This document shows, piece after piece, positions 33,001 to 44,568 of a stretch of DNA of 64,000 nucleotides. Under the pieces are notes generated by a model that was not told the origin of the DNA, did no database searches, and worked only from the letters and a program-made list of their open reading frames with translations. Made by a program: the position numbers and the translations under genes. Numbering within the stretch: the first letter of the stretch is position 1; each line of letters begins with the position of its first letter. Origin of the DNA: Raphanus sativus (taxonomy: Eukaryota > Streptophyta > Magnoliopsida > Brassicales > Brassicaceae); NCBI RefSeq assembly GCF_000801105.2, contig NC_079515.1:12772001-12836000 (forward strand). The letters are read 5' to 3'.

Positions 33001-33816
33001 CAATATGGATAAGTGTCATCCACTTATTAGTCCCATGGTTGTGAGATCCCTTGGTCTAGACACTGATCTGTTTAGACCTAAGGCCGAGGATGAAGAGGTA
33101 CTTGGTCCAGAGTACCCTTACCTCAGTGCCATTGGCGCCTTGATGTACTTGACTACACATACTAGGCCGGACATCTGTTTTGCTGTGAGCCTATTGTCCA
33201 GATTCAGTTCATGTCCGACCATGAGGCATTGGAATGAGATCAAACACATCCTAAGATACCTACAAGGAACTAAGGATGTAGGATTGTTTTATGCTAACCA
33301 AAACAAAGAAGATTTGGTTGGTTTTGCTGATGCAGGTTACCAATCCGACCCACACAATGCTAAGTCCCAAACCAGCTATGTTTTCACATATGGAGGCACG
33401 GCCATTTCAGGGAGATCAGTCAAGCAGACTATATCAGCCACATCATCCAATCACTCGGAGATATTGACGATCCATGAAGCAAGTAGGGAGTGTGTCTGGT
33501 TGAGACTCATATGACACATCACATTTGGACAGCATGTGGGATCACGGATGGTAAGGATGGGCCGACCATTCTTTATGAAGACAATGCGGCCTGCATAGCT
33601 CAGCTCAAGGATGGATACATCAAGGGTGACAAGACTAAGCACGTTCTCCCCAAGTTCTTCTTCACCCATGATCTACAGAAGGAAGGAGAGGTCAAGGTAC
33701 TCCAAGTCAGATCAAGCGAGAACTCAGCCGACCTCTTCACTAAGGCATTACCAACATGCACGTTCACGAAGCTTATGCAGCAGATTGGTATGCGATCACT
33801 GAGAAGCCTTCAGTGA
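30073..33816 (+). pseudogene. Copia protease-integrase-RT-RNase H, broken
   Basis: Protease: TLVVDSGSSHTIF. Integrase: LWHDRLGHPGTS, CVPCAQGK, then D-D-E residues in GDICGP, IRLDNASEF and NGLAESF. The frame holds to 32136, then a 172-bp foreign insertion (32137-32308) brings a stop. RT resumes with PVGYKWVFVRKRNENGE, then a TGA at 32669-32671, then ALYGLKQSGRMWYNRL. The segment GYVIIALAKEI lacks the catalytic YxDD, which has been deleted in frame. RNase H (GFADAGYQSDPHN, ISATSSNHSEI, then YEDNAACIAQL, ADLFTKALP) is split by a frameshift near 33500. It cannot make an active polymerase. Confidence 0.88.
32137..32308 (+). other. 172-bp insertion in the Copia RT region
   Basis: Integrase-RT linker similarity stops at GAGTTA (32131-32136) and resumes at AACTCTTTC (32309). 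The inserted sequence itself reads open for about 48 codons (ELTIDTDARGETRPAIG) in one frame. Its source is not recognised and no target duplication is visible. Confidence 0.7.
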
Positions 33817-34024
33817 TGTTCACTTCAGGGGGAGTAATGCGGCTGTACTCTTTTTCCTATCCATGGCTTCCCGTTTTTACCATATTGGGTTTTTGGGTTT
33901 ACCATGGAAAGGTTTTAACGAGGCAGTATTCCAAACGCATTACAAACTCTAGACGGTTATGGCATTACAATCTCGGTTTTTAACGAGATAGCATCTTTTA
34001 CGCATAATGGACATCAAGAGGAAG

Positions 34025-34321
<297 letters not shown>

Positions 34322-34326
34322 GCTCT

Positions 34327-34865
34327 ATAATTCTCTACGAATTAAGGAACTAGGAGGAATGAAAAGGAAAACCTACTCCTTACGAATGGTAAATTATTTA
34401 AGGAATGATGTGTTCCCCTTGTTCCTTTGGTTATCATTCAAAGCCTAAGTCACATTACAGATATTTTTTTAATTGTTACCTCCAGTATTGATGATATGCT
34501 GTTAGATCTGGCCATTATTTACTTATAATGTTCTACAAAATAAGTTTCTACCTATTCTTCAAATAATACTTTAAAAATGCAATCACATGATGTACAAACA
34601 AATCTATGATATACAAAAGTAATAAAAATATTAATATTTTTTATAAATAAAATTATCTGAAATTTTAATAAATTTTTAACATGATCGCTAAATCTTAATA
34701 GAAACTTAAACTAGGTTTACATATAATATAGAAATAAATGATATTCCTAACAAAAAGTTTATCATTTTTCAAAATTATCTCACTCTAATTTATCAGAAAC
34801 AAATAAATGATATAATATAAACACCAAAATAAACTCAATCTATTTCAACTCTGAAGTTTGACATA
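34327..34865. other. AT-rich spacer
   Basis: No gene seen. Probably body sequence of the Helitron whose 3' end lies at 36506. Confidence 0.35.
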
Positions 34866-36466
34866 TAAATTTTAGGGAAAATTGTCAATAGAGAACAAAA
34901 AATAAAGGTGTTGTCCCTTTGGTATAAATCATTTTTTGTCCAATTTTTCTTCTTTTTATCCTTTGTATTCCTGAAAACTAATGAAATAAATAGTTTTGTG
35001 AATAAAAAAATATATTAAAAATATAAACAATTAATAAAACACCTATATACACAAGCTGGTATTTTTTTATTTTTCAAAAAGTTAATAAATAAAAATTTGA
35101 AAATACGTTCTAATAAAGGTAGAATGTGCCTTCTACGGAAAATGGTATAGCAGAAAACGATTTCTAAAATAAACACGTTCATCTACTATTTTTAGAACGT
35201 ACATTCTACTATTTATTAAATTTCTAAATAAGTGGAATGTGCATTCTACTAATCCTAAAGCTATCTACTTTTCGTCCGGATGCATCTTCTACTTTTATTA
35301 AGTATTCTAAATTTCGCGGAATGTGTTTTCTAAAATGTATTCTTATGTCTACTAAAAGTAGAAAGCATGTTCTGGATTTTTGTCAATCTTCTAAACTTTT
35401 AGAAGGCGCCTTCTACGGATAAGATTACCTGATTTTGCGAAAATTAATGAAAGTTTTGGTTAAAGAAATATTCTAAAAATCTCCTAAAAATATTCTAACT
35501 TCCTAAAACGTGTTATTTTCGATTTTACCTGTCAAAAAATTTTTAAAAATGATTTTCCCTTGTCTTCTTCATTAATCTATGGTTTTCTCATAGTTTTTCT
35601 TTTTATTTTTTTTCCATAAACTCTTGATCTATATGATACATATCTATATAAGATGTGGTGTTTTGAAATTAGGTGCAATTTTTTGTAAAGTTTTATTTTT
35701 ATTTTTATAAAGTCTACAAAATTTATTTTTATTAAAAACATTTTTAATTTTTTTATTTTTATTAAAAGTTCGATAAAATTAAAAAGGTTACAAACATTTT
35801 AAACTTCTTATAAAAATAAAACTATGGAAAATGTTTGTTAATAAAGTTAGTTTAAAGTTTTTATTAAAAAAAATTTGTAAAGTTTTATTTTTATTTTTAT
35901 AAAGTTTAAAATTTTTATTAATTAAAATTTTATTAAAAACGTTTTAAACTTTTTATAAAAATAAAACTTTGTAAAATGTTTTTAATAAGTTTATTTAACG
36001 TTTTTATTAAAAAAATTTATAAATTATTTTTATTTTTAAAAAGTTTATTTTTATTAAATAAAATTTAAAGTTTTTTTTATTTTCCCATTTTAAACGTTTT
36101 TAATTAAATTTTTAAAAATTCTTTTAGTTTAAAAAATAAATCTTTGTAAACTGTTTTTTATTAGGTTGATTTAACTTTTTTTATTAAAAAGGATTTGTAA
36201 ATTATTTTTATTTTTATTATGTTTTACAAAGTTTATTTTTATTAAAAAGAATTAAAAATTTTTATTTTTATTTTCCCTTTTTAAACATTTTTAATTATTA
36301 TTATTTTAAATTCTATTAGTTTAATGTGTTTAATTAGATTAATCAAGGGTTAGTTTTGGAATTATGAAAAAAATTATACTAAAAAGACAACTAAATGATG
36401 GTTTTATACTATAGGGACAACCATCCTGAATTTTTGTTCCGTTTTGGCAATTTTCACTAAATTTTA
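34866..36466. mobile_element. Mutator-like non-autonomous element with 9-bp target duplication
   Basis: Element 34875-36457 (1583 bp) between perfect 9-bp repeats TAAATTTTA (34866-34874, 36458-36466). Terminal inverted repeats GGGAAAATTGTCA and TGGCAATTTTCAC continue less perfectly to about 28 bp. The interior has TTCTAC/GTAGA motifs, then AAAGTTT/AAACTTT runs. No transposase. Same family as 25497-27119. Confidence 0.88.
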
Positions 36467-36477
36467 TAGAAAAATAA

Positions 36478-36506
36478 ACCGCTCGTAGCGCGGTAAAATC
36501 TCTAAT
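36478..36506 (+). mobile_element. Helitron 3' terminus
   Basis: Hairpin ACCGC...GCGGT (36478-36494) followed by AAAATCTCTAAT, fitting hairpin plus CTRRT. The Mutator-like element sits 12 bases upstream, inside this Helitron. Its 5' end was not found. Confidence 0.65.
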
Positions 36507-36597
36507 TAAACTAATAAGTATTTATGACCATTCATTAACGCGTGTATTCGGTATATATCGAAGTATATATGTTTTCTTCAGCATTTCGGTCTATTTT

Positions 36598-36650
36598 AAA
36601 AATGAAAAACTTTTTTTTTGAATAAGAGAATAAATAAAAATGAAAAACTT
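36598..36650 (-). mobile_element. Ultra-short poly(T) insertion with 15-bp direct repeats
   Basis: AAAAATGAAAAACTT at 36598-36612 and 36636-36650 flanks T residues plus GAATAAGAGAATAAAT. On the minus strand the insert ends ATTC-poly(A). Confidence 0.65.
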
Positions 36651-36854
36651 CATATCAGACTAGCCAATATCATGCAAAGCTTTACTCAAAGATAAAGCAC
36701 TGAAGGGTAAAAGAAAAAAAAAGTTGTCCGTCTTTTCAGTGCCTTATTCATCCATTGCGAAAGATAAAAGAAAATGACACTTAATCAAAACCTTATTCCA
36801 AAAATGTTGTGTTTTTTTTTCTTACAATTCTATATCAATGATCCGTAAGTCTTC

Positions 36855-37552
36855 ACTAGATTTTGACCCGCCCTTAAAAAGGGCGGGTATATTTTTTATT
36901 AGAAAAATTATTTATGTAATAAAAACTATGATTTTTGATAAATTATATATTTTAAAATTTTATGACTTATTTTTGTTATTTTAAATATGACTAAATATTT
37001 GAAGACTCTGGATAATTCTAATCCGTAATATGATTTTATTTATTGAACCCGAAGTTCAACTTATTTTACACTGATTTTTTTTAATTTAAATAAAATATTT
37101 TATATCTTCCACCCTCTCTGTATTGAAAATTTTATTTGTGCATTTCAAAATATTTTCTTTAATTTTATTAAATTTAGTTTATGTGATTTAGTTTTTATTT
37201 TCAATGAAAATATTTTTTAAAAAGTTGAGATAATTCAGACTCGTATTATGATTTTGTTAATTTAATCATCTGTTATTTCAACTTGATTTTATTTTGAGGT
37301 TTCATTTATTAAATGCTTTCAAATAATTAATAACGTGAAAGATTTTTTAGAAAATATGGCGTAAATATTTAAGAAACAAAAATTTTAAAAATGGTAAGAA
37401 CTGAATTATTAAATACTATTTAATATAATTGCAAAATAATGATTTTTTATTGGTTGCAAATACTGACGGCAAAAAAGTACATACAATATTTGTAATTAAT
37501 TGGAAAAGTTAGGACCATATTCATAAGAAGTATTATGCTTTAATAGTATAGA
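36855..37552 (-). mobile_element. 698-bp non-autonomous Helitron
   Basis: On the minus strand it begins TCTATACTATTAAAGC at 37552 with A before it. It ends at 36855 with hairpin ACCCGCCCTT/AAGGGCGGGT (36866-36888) and CAAAATCTAGT. No coding sequence. Confidence 0.88.
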
Positions 37553-38461
37553 TGCTCATGCCTAACTGATTTTATAAATTGATAAAAAGACTGTTTATTT
37601 TGTAAAATAATTATATTAAATGAAAAATTAAGTGACAATAAATGTAACACATTTCTATTTTTATTTAAGTTATTATTTTATTCATAAAAACATGGCTTTG
37701 AATAATTTTTTTGATTACGTTATTTTCCACCGGTTAAACTAAAATAATTTTATTTATTGAACCCGAAGTTAAACTTATTTTACACTGATTTTTTTAAATT
37801 TAAATAAAATATTTTATATCTTCAACACTCTCTATATTGAAAAAATTATTTGTGCGTTTTAAAACATTTTCTATAATTTTATTAAATTTAGTTTATGTGT
37901 TTTAGTTATTATTATAAATTTAACTATTTTTTAAGAAGTTGAGATAATCTAGACTCGTATTATGATTTTGTGATTTAATCATTTGTTATTTCAACTTGAT
38001 TTTATTTTAAATTTTCATTTAATAAATGCTTTCAAATAATTAATAACGTGAAAGATTTTTGAAAAAGCTATGGCGTAAATATTTAAGAAACAATTTTTTT
38101 AAAAATGGTAAGAACTGAATTATTAAATACTCTTTAATGTAATTACAAAATAATGACTTTTTATTGGTTGCAAATACTGCAGGCGAAAAGGTACATACAA
38201 TATTGGTAATTAATTGGAAAAGTGAGGACCATATTCATAAGAAGTATTATGATTTAATAGTATAGATGCTCATGCCTAACTGATTTTATAAACTGATAAA
38301 AGACTGTTTATTTAGTAAAATAATTATATTAAATGAAAAATTAAGTGACAATAAATGTAACATATTTTATTTTTTTATTTAAGTTATTATTTTATTCATA
38401 AAACATGGCTTTGAATAATGTTTTTGATTACGTTATTTTCCACCGTTGAAACTAAAATAAT
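37034..38461. repeat. 714-bp tandem duplication including a Helitron 5' end
   Basis: Unit 1 about 37034-37747, unit 2 about 37748-38461; matching points are offset by exactly 714 (for example 37552 and 38266). Each unit holds the Helitron 5' half plus the same flank (GATGCTCATGCCTAACTG). Confidence 0.88.
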
Positions 38462-39032
38462 TTTTTTTACTAAATCAAACATTTAACCATATATAAAACT
38501 TAGTTATTTACATTTTTTGATTTTATAATTGGCACAAAATCTATATTGATTAACTAATAAATAAAAATCTGCACTATTATTATTATGGTAATATAATTAA
38601 TGATGTGTATTAACGTTAAGATAATATAATTAATAAAATTATTAAGCTAATGAAATATGGAAATACAATTAATGTAATACTATTATTCATGTTTCCAAAC
38701 AACTTTCATTTAGAATACTATACTTGTTTCCAAACATCTCCAAAATGTACTTCAACTTTAATAATATAGATAATATAGATGTACATTCACTGAAAAATGG
38801 AACAGAAATTTCGTGTCACTTCAAACCCATCATTATTAATTTATATAGAGTTAATTTTGGGTCTGTAATTTCACCAACCAATAAAAATTCATTATTTTAT
38901 ATTTTGTATCTTTTAGAAAAGGAAAAAAATAATTATCAAATGATATTATGTTTTTCTAAAATAAAAAATAAATAAAAATAGTAGTTAACAATAAAACAAA
39001 TTTAAAAAAAAAATTATTGACACCGTCAGCAA
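38462..39032. other. AT-rich intergenic DNA
   Basis: No gene. An 83-codon open stretch at 38724-38975 is low-complexity and unsupported. Confidence 0.4.
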
Positions 39033-39235
39033 AAGCACTAAACCCTAAACCCTAAATATTAATCTTTAAACCTTTGGATAAGCCTTAAACTCTAAACCAT
39101 AAACCCTAAACCTTTGGATAAACCATCAACCTTAGGATTTAGAATTTATCCAAAAGTTTAGAGTTTAGTTTTTAAGATTTAGGGTTTATAGTATAAGTTT
39201 AGTGTTTTACTGATTGTGTTAAAAGTACTTTTTAA
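39033..39235. repeat. Telomere-like fold-back repeat
   Basis: CTAAACCCTAAACCCTAAAT and variants (AAACCCTAAACC, TTTGGATAA) on the left. Their reverse complements (TTATCCAAA, TTTAGGGTTTATAG) lie on the right, forming a degenerate hairpin of plant telomere-like sequence. Confidence 0.65.
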
Positions 39236-39537
39236 AATAAAATTCTTTATTTTGACAACTATTATTTTTAAATTTATTTTTACCCTTTTTATTTTAAAAA
39301 CATAATATAACTTGGTAATTAATTTATTTCTTTTTTTAAAGATACAGAATATAGAATAACCAATTTCTATTGGTTGGTGAATCTAAAAAAAATCATTTAT
39401 ATATCTAAATTGCGTTTTAAGAAACGCCCTTGAAAGTTTGATAAAACATCACTTTCAAGAATAAGGCCAAGACTCAATCATCTAGAGAAAATATCGCTGC
39501 AAACTCTTTTATAATTTTTAGAGTTATTTTCATCCTA

Positions 39538-41541
39538 GGGCAGTATCAAGTTTTTTATTACAACATAAGACAGTTATTATTTTTAGGATAGTTTTTTGAA
39601 ACTAAATGGGTCCCACAACTTTAAACTCTTTTATTTTCCTTCTCGCTGTCTTCTCTTTCTCTCTTCTCTCTCTTTAATCTTTTTTTTTATTTTTTCCACT
39701 TTTAGCTTTATTTCATATATGATCCCTTAACTTTAAAATATATTAATTTATGCTCTCATCATTTTTTATTTGCAAATATCTCTTTCAAATTGACTCCTCA
39801 TTTTTTAATTATAAAAATCATATCTTCCATGATTACACGAACATGTTTTTGAACTTCTAGAAATTTACTATTCGATTTTTAACTTTCCAAATTGCAAAAA
39901 TAGCCCCTTAATACATACATGTGTACATGTGTACATGTGTACACGTGGACATTGAAACTTTTGTTTATACATGGACATTTATTGTACACATGGACATCGG
40001 ACTTCATTGTACACATGAACATCGAAAATGTATGTTCAGTGAATATGTATGTTCATTAAAAAATTTGGTGTACATAGTTGGACATCGGACTTTATTGTAC
40101 ACATGGACATCGAAGTTTATTGTTATAGTTCACTTTTGTTGTTGACATGGACATCAGAGTTTAATTTACACGTGGACATCAAACATGTATGTTCGGTGAA
40201 CATTTTGTTTATGCATGGACATATGACTTTATTGTACGCATGGAAATCGCCTTTTAGTGTACACACGAGCACAGACAGGAATGTTCATTGTGGACGCTGT
40301 GGAACATGGCCACTAATATATACACATATTTACAGCCTTGACTCAAAGGACTTTTGATTGTACACATGTACACAACATGTATGTTCTTTGAATATTTTGT
40401 TGTACAAAGATAATAGTTTATGAATGGACACCGTCATATTTATTGTACACATGGACATCTCTATGTTCTGTACACAAGGGCAGAGGCATGGTTGTACATT
40501 GTGGACGCTTTGGAATATGAGAACTAATGTATGCACGTGTGTACGGCCTGTGCAGAGGACTCAAAGTACATTTGGAAGCCCAATATGGTATACATGGACA
40601 CATACATGATTATACATTGTACACGCGGTGGTAGATGGACACTAAGGTCAACATGGGCGTAGGCATTCATTGTAAACATGTACACACCTAGTAGGTACCG
40701 TGTACACTATGTGGTTAATGAACACTAATGCCAGTGTGTACACATGTATTTCACTGTCCACATGTACAATGTATTATCCATGGTTGCTCTCGAGCTTTCG
40801 TGATAGTTGGAGTTGCGTCGGAGATGAACAAAGGTCACGAAGAAGATAAATCCTGACGAATAAGGAGGATCTGAGACATGAATGTGGTGGCGGAACCCTA
40901 ATTTCTTGGTGTTGTCTCATGTGAATGCGTGGTGGTGGTCATGGTGGATGAATTTCTTGATTTTCATAGTATGGTCCATGGTGGATGATGAGCATTCTAC
41001 AACGTCTTCGCCGTCGAAACTGCTCTATCGTGGTCTATCTCCGTCGTCACTACACCAAAGTCAACGTCTTTGCCGTTGATGTCATTATCGTATATGTCAC
41101 TATTACTATCATCATCACTAGAGATATACCTTGACATATCTTAAAAGATAGATTGAGCAACAGAGAAAATAATTACATGTGATTTCTTTAGAAAAAATTA
41201 TCTGAAGAATCAGATTTCAGTTTAGAAAAAAATAGAATGTTTGGGAGGAAGAAGACGAAGAAGAAAGATAGTAGGACCTATTTTATCTGTGATTATCTAG
41301 GCCATTAATTATTTATAAGATGAAGGGTTGTGATGAAACCACCACTAAAATAAATAAATAAAATAGAAAGAGAATAGAGATGTATGGTTGAGATTATTTC
41401 TATTTAATACACTGGTTTGGTTAGTTATTAATTTAGTTCTGAATTGACTAATTTATTTAGGAAAAAGAGAAGTTGTTAGAAGAAAATGTCCTAGTAGCGA
41501 TAACTGACTTATTGTGTCGATAAAACTCATAAACTGTCTCT
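39538..41541. mobile_element. Long-TIR (Mutator-like) element with internal minisatellite
   Basis: The left end GGGCAGTATCAAGTTTT and the following 55 bases (GACAGTTAT, AGGATAGTTTT) match the reverse complement of the right end (GAGACAGTTTATGAGTTTT, GTCAGTTAT, AGGACATTTTC), giving degenerate inverted repeats of about 70 bp. No transposase was seen. Inside are a minisatellite and a GC-richer stretch (40780-41110) that may be captured host DNA. Confidence 0.6.
39914..40760. repeat. Degenerate minisatellite of GTACACATGGACATC
   Basis: More than 15 variants of GTACACATGGACATC or GTACATGTGTACA are spaced roughly 30-45 bases over 850 bases. Several short open frames here simply read through it (VHMDI, YTWT). 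It is not a CRISPR array: units vary and spacers are similar to each other. Confidence 0.8.
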
Positions 41542-41748
41542 CAGTGTAATACTTTCTAATTTTTATGACCATTTTACTTTCTGTCTCCCATCACATGCCA
41601 TCATTGTAAAATAATTGTCATGAGATCGTTGTTGTTTGTTGTGGTTGGAATCTAGTGGAGGCCTACGATAATTTCCGTAACATTTTTTTCTTTTCAATTT
41701 GACTAGTGAAAGCTACACCACAAAGCATATTAAATGTGTCATTTTATT
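41542..41748. other. Short spacer
   Basis: Nothing recognised. Confidence 0.4.
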
Positions 41749-42381
41749 TAGAGGTGGTCGTTCATGTACTCATTCGGATTTGGTTTGAATCTATTTAGAT
41801 TTTGGATTTTGGATATTTAAATCAAAAGATTTAGCTTCATTAAAGTATTTATAAATTTTGACTCGGGTTCGGTTAAAATTTTTACGGCTTCGTTTCGGAT
41901 TTGAATAACTTTTTAAATTATTTTAAAATTTCTAAACTTCATTATATACTCTAAATTTCTCAAAATATATAAAACAAGATAATATATTACATATAAATTG
42001 GAATAAGATGTATCAAAAAATAAACTTAACATATAAATTGATTTGGTTTGAACATTTGGTTAAACAATCAATAGACATTTAAGTATTTTGATGTTTTGAA
42101 TATACTTTACCTATTTTAGCAATTTAGTTTTGACTATTTTTACATTCTTTAAGTATTTGAACAATTTAAAAGTATCTTAAATATTTTTGATGTTCTAATA
42201 TGCATTAAATCTAAAAAATAATTAATATATTTAGATATGTAAATCTATTTCGTATACATTCGGGTACCTGGAATACTTTGGTTCAGGTCGTGTTCAGTTT
42301 TGATTCTTTAAATGATAAAATTTTGAATCGGATTTTTGTAGATCAGATTCGGTTCAGATTCCGATTTTTTGTTCAACTCTA
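41749..42381. mobile_element. hAT-like non-autonomous element
   Basis: Begins TAGAGGTGGTCG and ends GTTCAACTCTA, weak inverted repeats. Ends carry TCGGATTTGG/GATTCGGTTC motifs of the same kind as 51026-51594. No duplication seen. Confidence 0.5.
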
Positions 42382-42397
42382 ATTGAGAGAAATGAAA

Positions 42398-42428
<31 letters not shown>

Positions 42429-42948
42429 CTCGTGTAACTTCTATTTCTCCTCCTTCATAGTTCAAATAATTGAGGAAATCCCGTTAATATAATTCGTTAA
42501 CCCACCTCTTCACGGTTATGTTGGTGATTATAATGAAAATTAGAATCGGATACGTGGTAGTAGATATCCATAATAAGAAAAAAAAGAATTCCCACAGATT
42601 TCTTTCCTTAATCTATTTCTAAAAATTTAGATGAACTTATTTGATATGATGTTTACTATTTGAGATTATATATAATATACTAACATTTTTGTTAGTGTTT
42701 GTGTACACATTAGTGCTATAGCTTCTATTCTTATGTTATATACTTTTATTTTTAATACGTTTACACCACGTATGTAAGCCATTCAAATAGCAAGTAAATT
42801 AATTTTCAAAGAATAAAAGTTTTGAGAATTTGTTTGTAGTCTTAGGATTACATTGTAGACTTATATATAAGGTAATGAAGTCAATAGTTTCTATGCAAAT
42901 AATATTTTTTTATTTTTATTAAAGAGGATAAAACCATAACAGAAGATT
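42382..42948. other. AT-rich spacer with (AT)n tract
   Basis: A pure (AT)n tract of about 20-30 bases ends near 42420. No gene. Confidence 0.45.
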
Positions 42949-43182
42949 TATTTAGTTAACCGGTGGTGATGGCCTAGTGGCGCTTGAGAGATTTAAAAAA
43001 TCCAATAAGGCGAACTCGAGTTCAAACCCCACCGGCCACACGGATATGAGCTATTGCTTTCGTTTATTTGAATGTCCCGGAGAAGGTCTATCCGTGGGCT
43101 GTACCTCCATCCGGGGGTTAGGCTTATGTCATAATTGACCCGGGTTTAACCCTTCATTTTGTCAAAAAAAATGTATTTAGTT
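42949..43182 (+). mobile_element. tRNA-derived SINE with target-site duplication
   Basis: Body 42958-43173. A box TGGCCTAGTGG and B box GAGTTCAAACCCC near the 5' end; the 3' end is TTTTGTC plus A residues. Direct repeats TATTTAGTT at 42949-42957 and 43174-43182. Confidence 0.85.
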
Positions 43183-43583
43183 TAAAATCCTACAAAAATT
43201 GTTAGGTCCAAGAAAATGTTTCTGTTTTAATAAAAAAAAAATAGATGTACATGAAAAGAGGAAAAAATTTACAATAAATGGAAGATACATTATATTGTGA
43301 AAATAAATATGGTAAAAGTAAAAGATAAATAAAAATAGTGATAAAGTAAAGATAAAAAAGCTTGTCTAAAAATGGGAGATGGAGATACTGGGACCAATCT
43401 TTCAGCTCCCCTGCTTTTCGCTAAATGTTGAAGCAAAATATGACATATCGATATCACCCATACGGTGGTGTCCATTAAAACAACCTATAAATTTATACAT
43501 TACACGCACGCTTGCATTAATCTGCAATGTTTAACTTTATACAAAGATGATTGGTTCAGCTTTATCTTCTTACTTTAATTTTA

Positions 43584-44568
43584 TCTATATTATTAAAAGA
43601 GAAGTACACATATAGAATATCTATTAGTTTTCAGTGTTATTTACACTTTCATGCCACTGACATTAAATAATACTTTCTATTTTAATGCTTTGTCTTTTTT
43701 ACTTTGATTAATGTGTTTTTCAAAATTAAATTTGAATTAAATACACTATCAAATAATAATTCCTATTTTAATGCTTTGTCTTTTCCACTTACATTAATAT
43801 GTTTTTTAAAATTAAATTTGAATTAAATACACTTCATTAACTTCAATTAAATCAATGTCAAATTAAAAAAAAAATACATTTTTATTAGACAAACAATTCA
43901 TGGAAATTATAATATCAATTCTTCATTTAACAAATCTGAACGAAAAAATATTACCAAATTTGAACTGAAACTAGATAATATCCAAACGGATTTACCATTT
44001 TGGTATCTACAGAACCATAACCAAACCTTATCCGAACAAAATATTTCGGATATAAGCTATTTTAAGTTGTTTAAAATATTTTAAATATAAAAATAGTCAA
44101 AAGTAAACATCTAAAGTAGATAAACAATAATCAAAACACCAAAAATACTTAAAATATATATTTATTCTGCATCCAAATATTCAAGTTAAACCTATTTTTA
44201 ATTTTTAATTTAGGTACTTTAGCTTACATTATTCAAGTTTACATGTTGCATTTTTTTAGATTTAAGGATATTTAAAGATATATAAATTTTGAAAATTTAA
44301 AAGTAATTTAAAGGGGTTATCAAACCCGCAAAGATCCGAATCAAACGGGAACCATAGTTTATAAATACCCGAATAGAGTTAGAATCTTTAAAATCGAAAA
44401 TCTCAAATCCGAATAGATTTTAACCGAATTCGAGTGAATACTCAACTATCCACTCCTAACATAGTCAATATAAAACGATCAAATATTACAAATATACTAT
44501 TTAGTATATATAAATAAAAACTAAAACGAAAATTAATACCCGTGCGGTCGCACGGGTCAAGATCTAGT
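43584..44568 (+). mobile_element. 985-bp non-autonomous Helitron
   Basis: Starts TCTATATTATTAAAAGAGAA after an A. Ends with hairpin ACCCGTGCG/CGCACGGGT (44538-44557) and CAAGATCTAGT at 44568, followed by T. The interior (about 43970-44460) contains a diverged GATCCGAAT-rich hAT-like relic. Confidence 0.9.

Noticed and set aside
39914..40760. CRISPR-like regular repeats
   Set aside because: Plant nuclear DNA; units are degenerate and the spacers resemble one another, so it is a minisatellite.
40880..41080. 65-codon open frame in the long-TIR element
   Set aside because: No recognised motif, no start context and no support on either strand.
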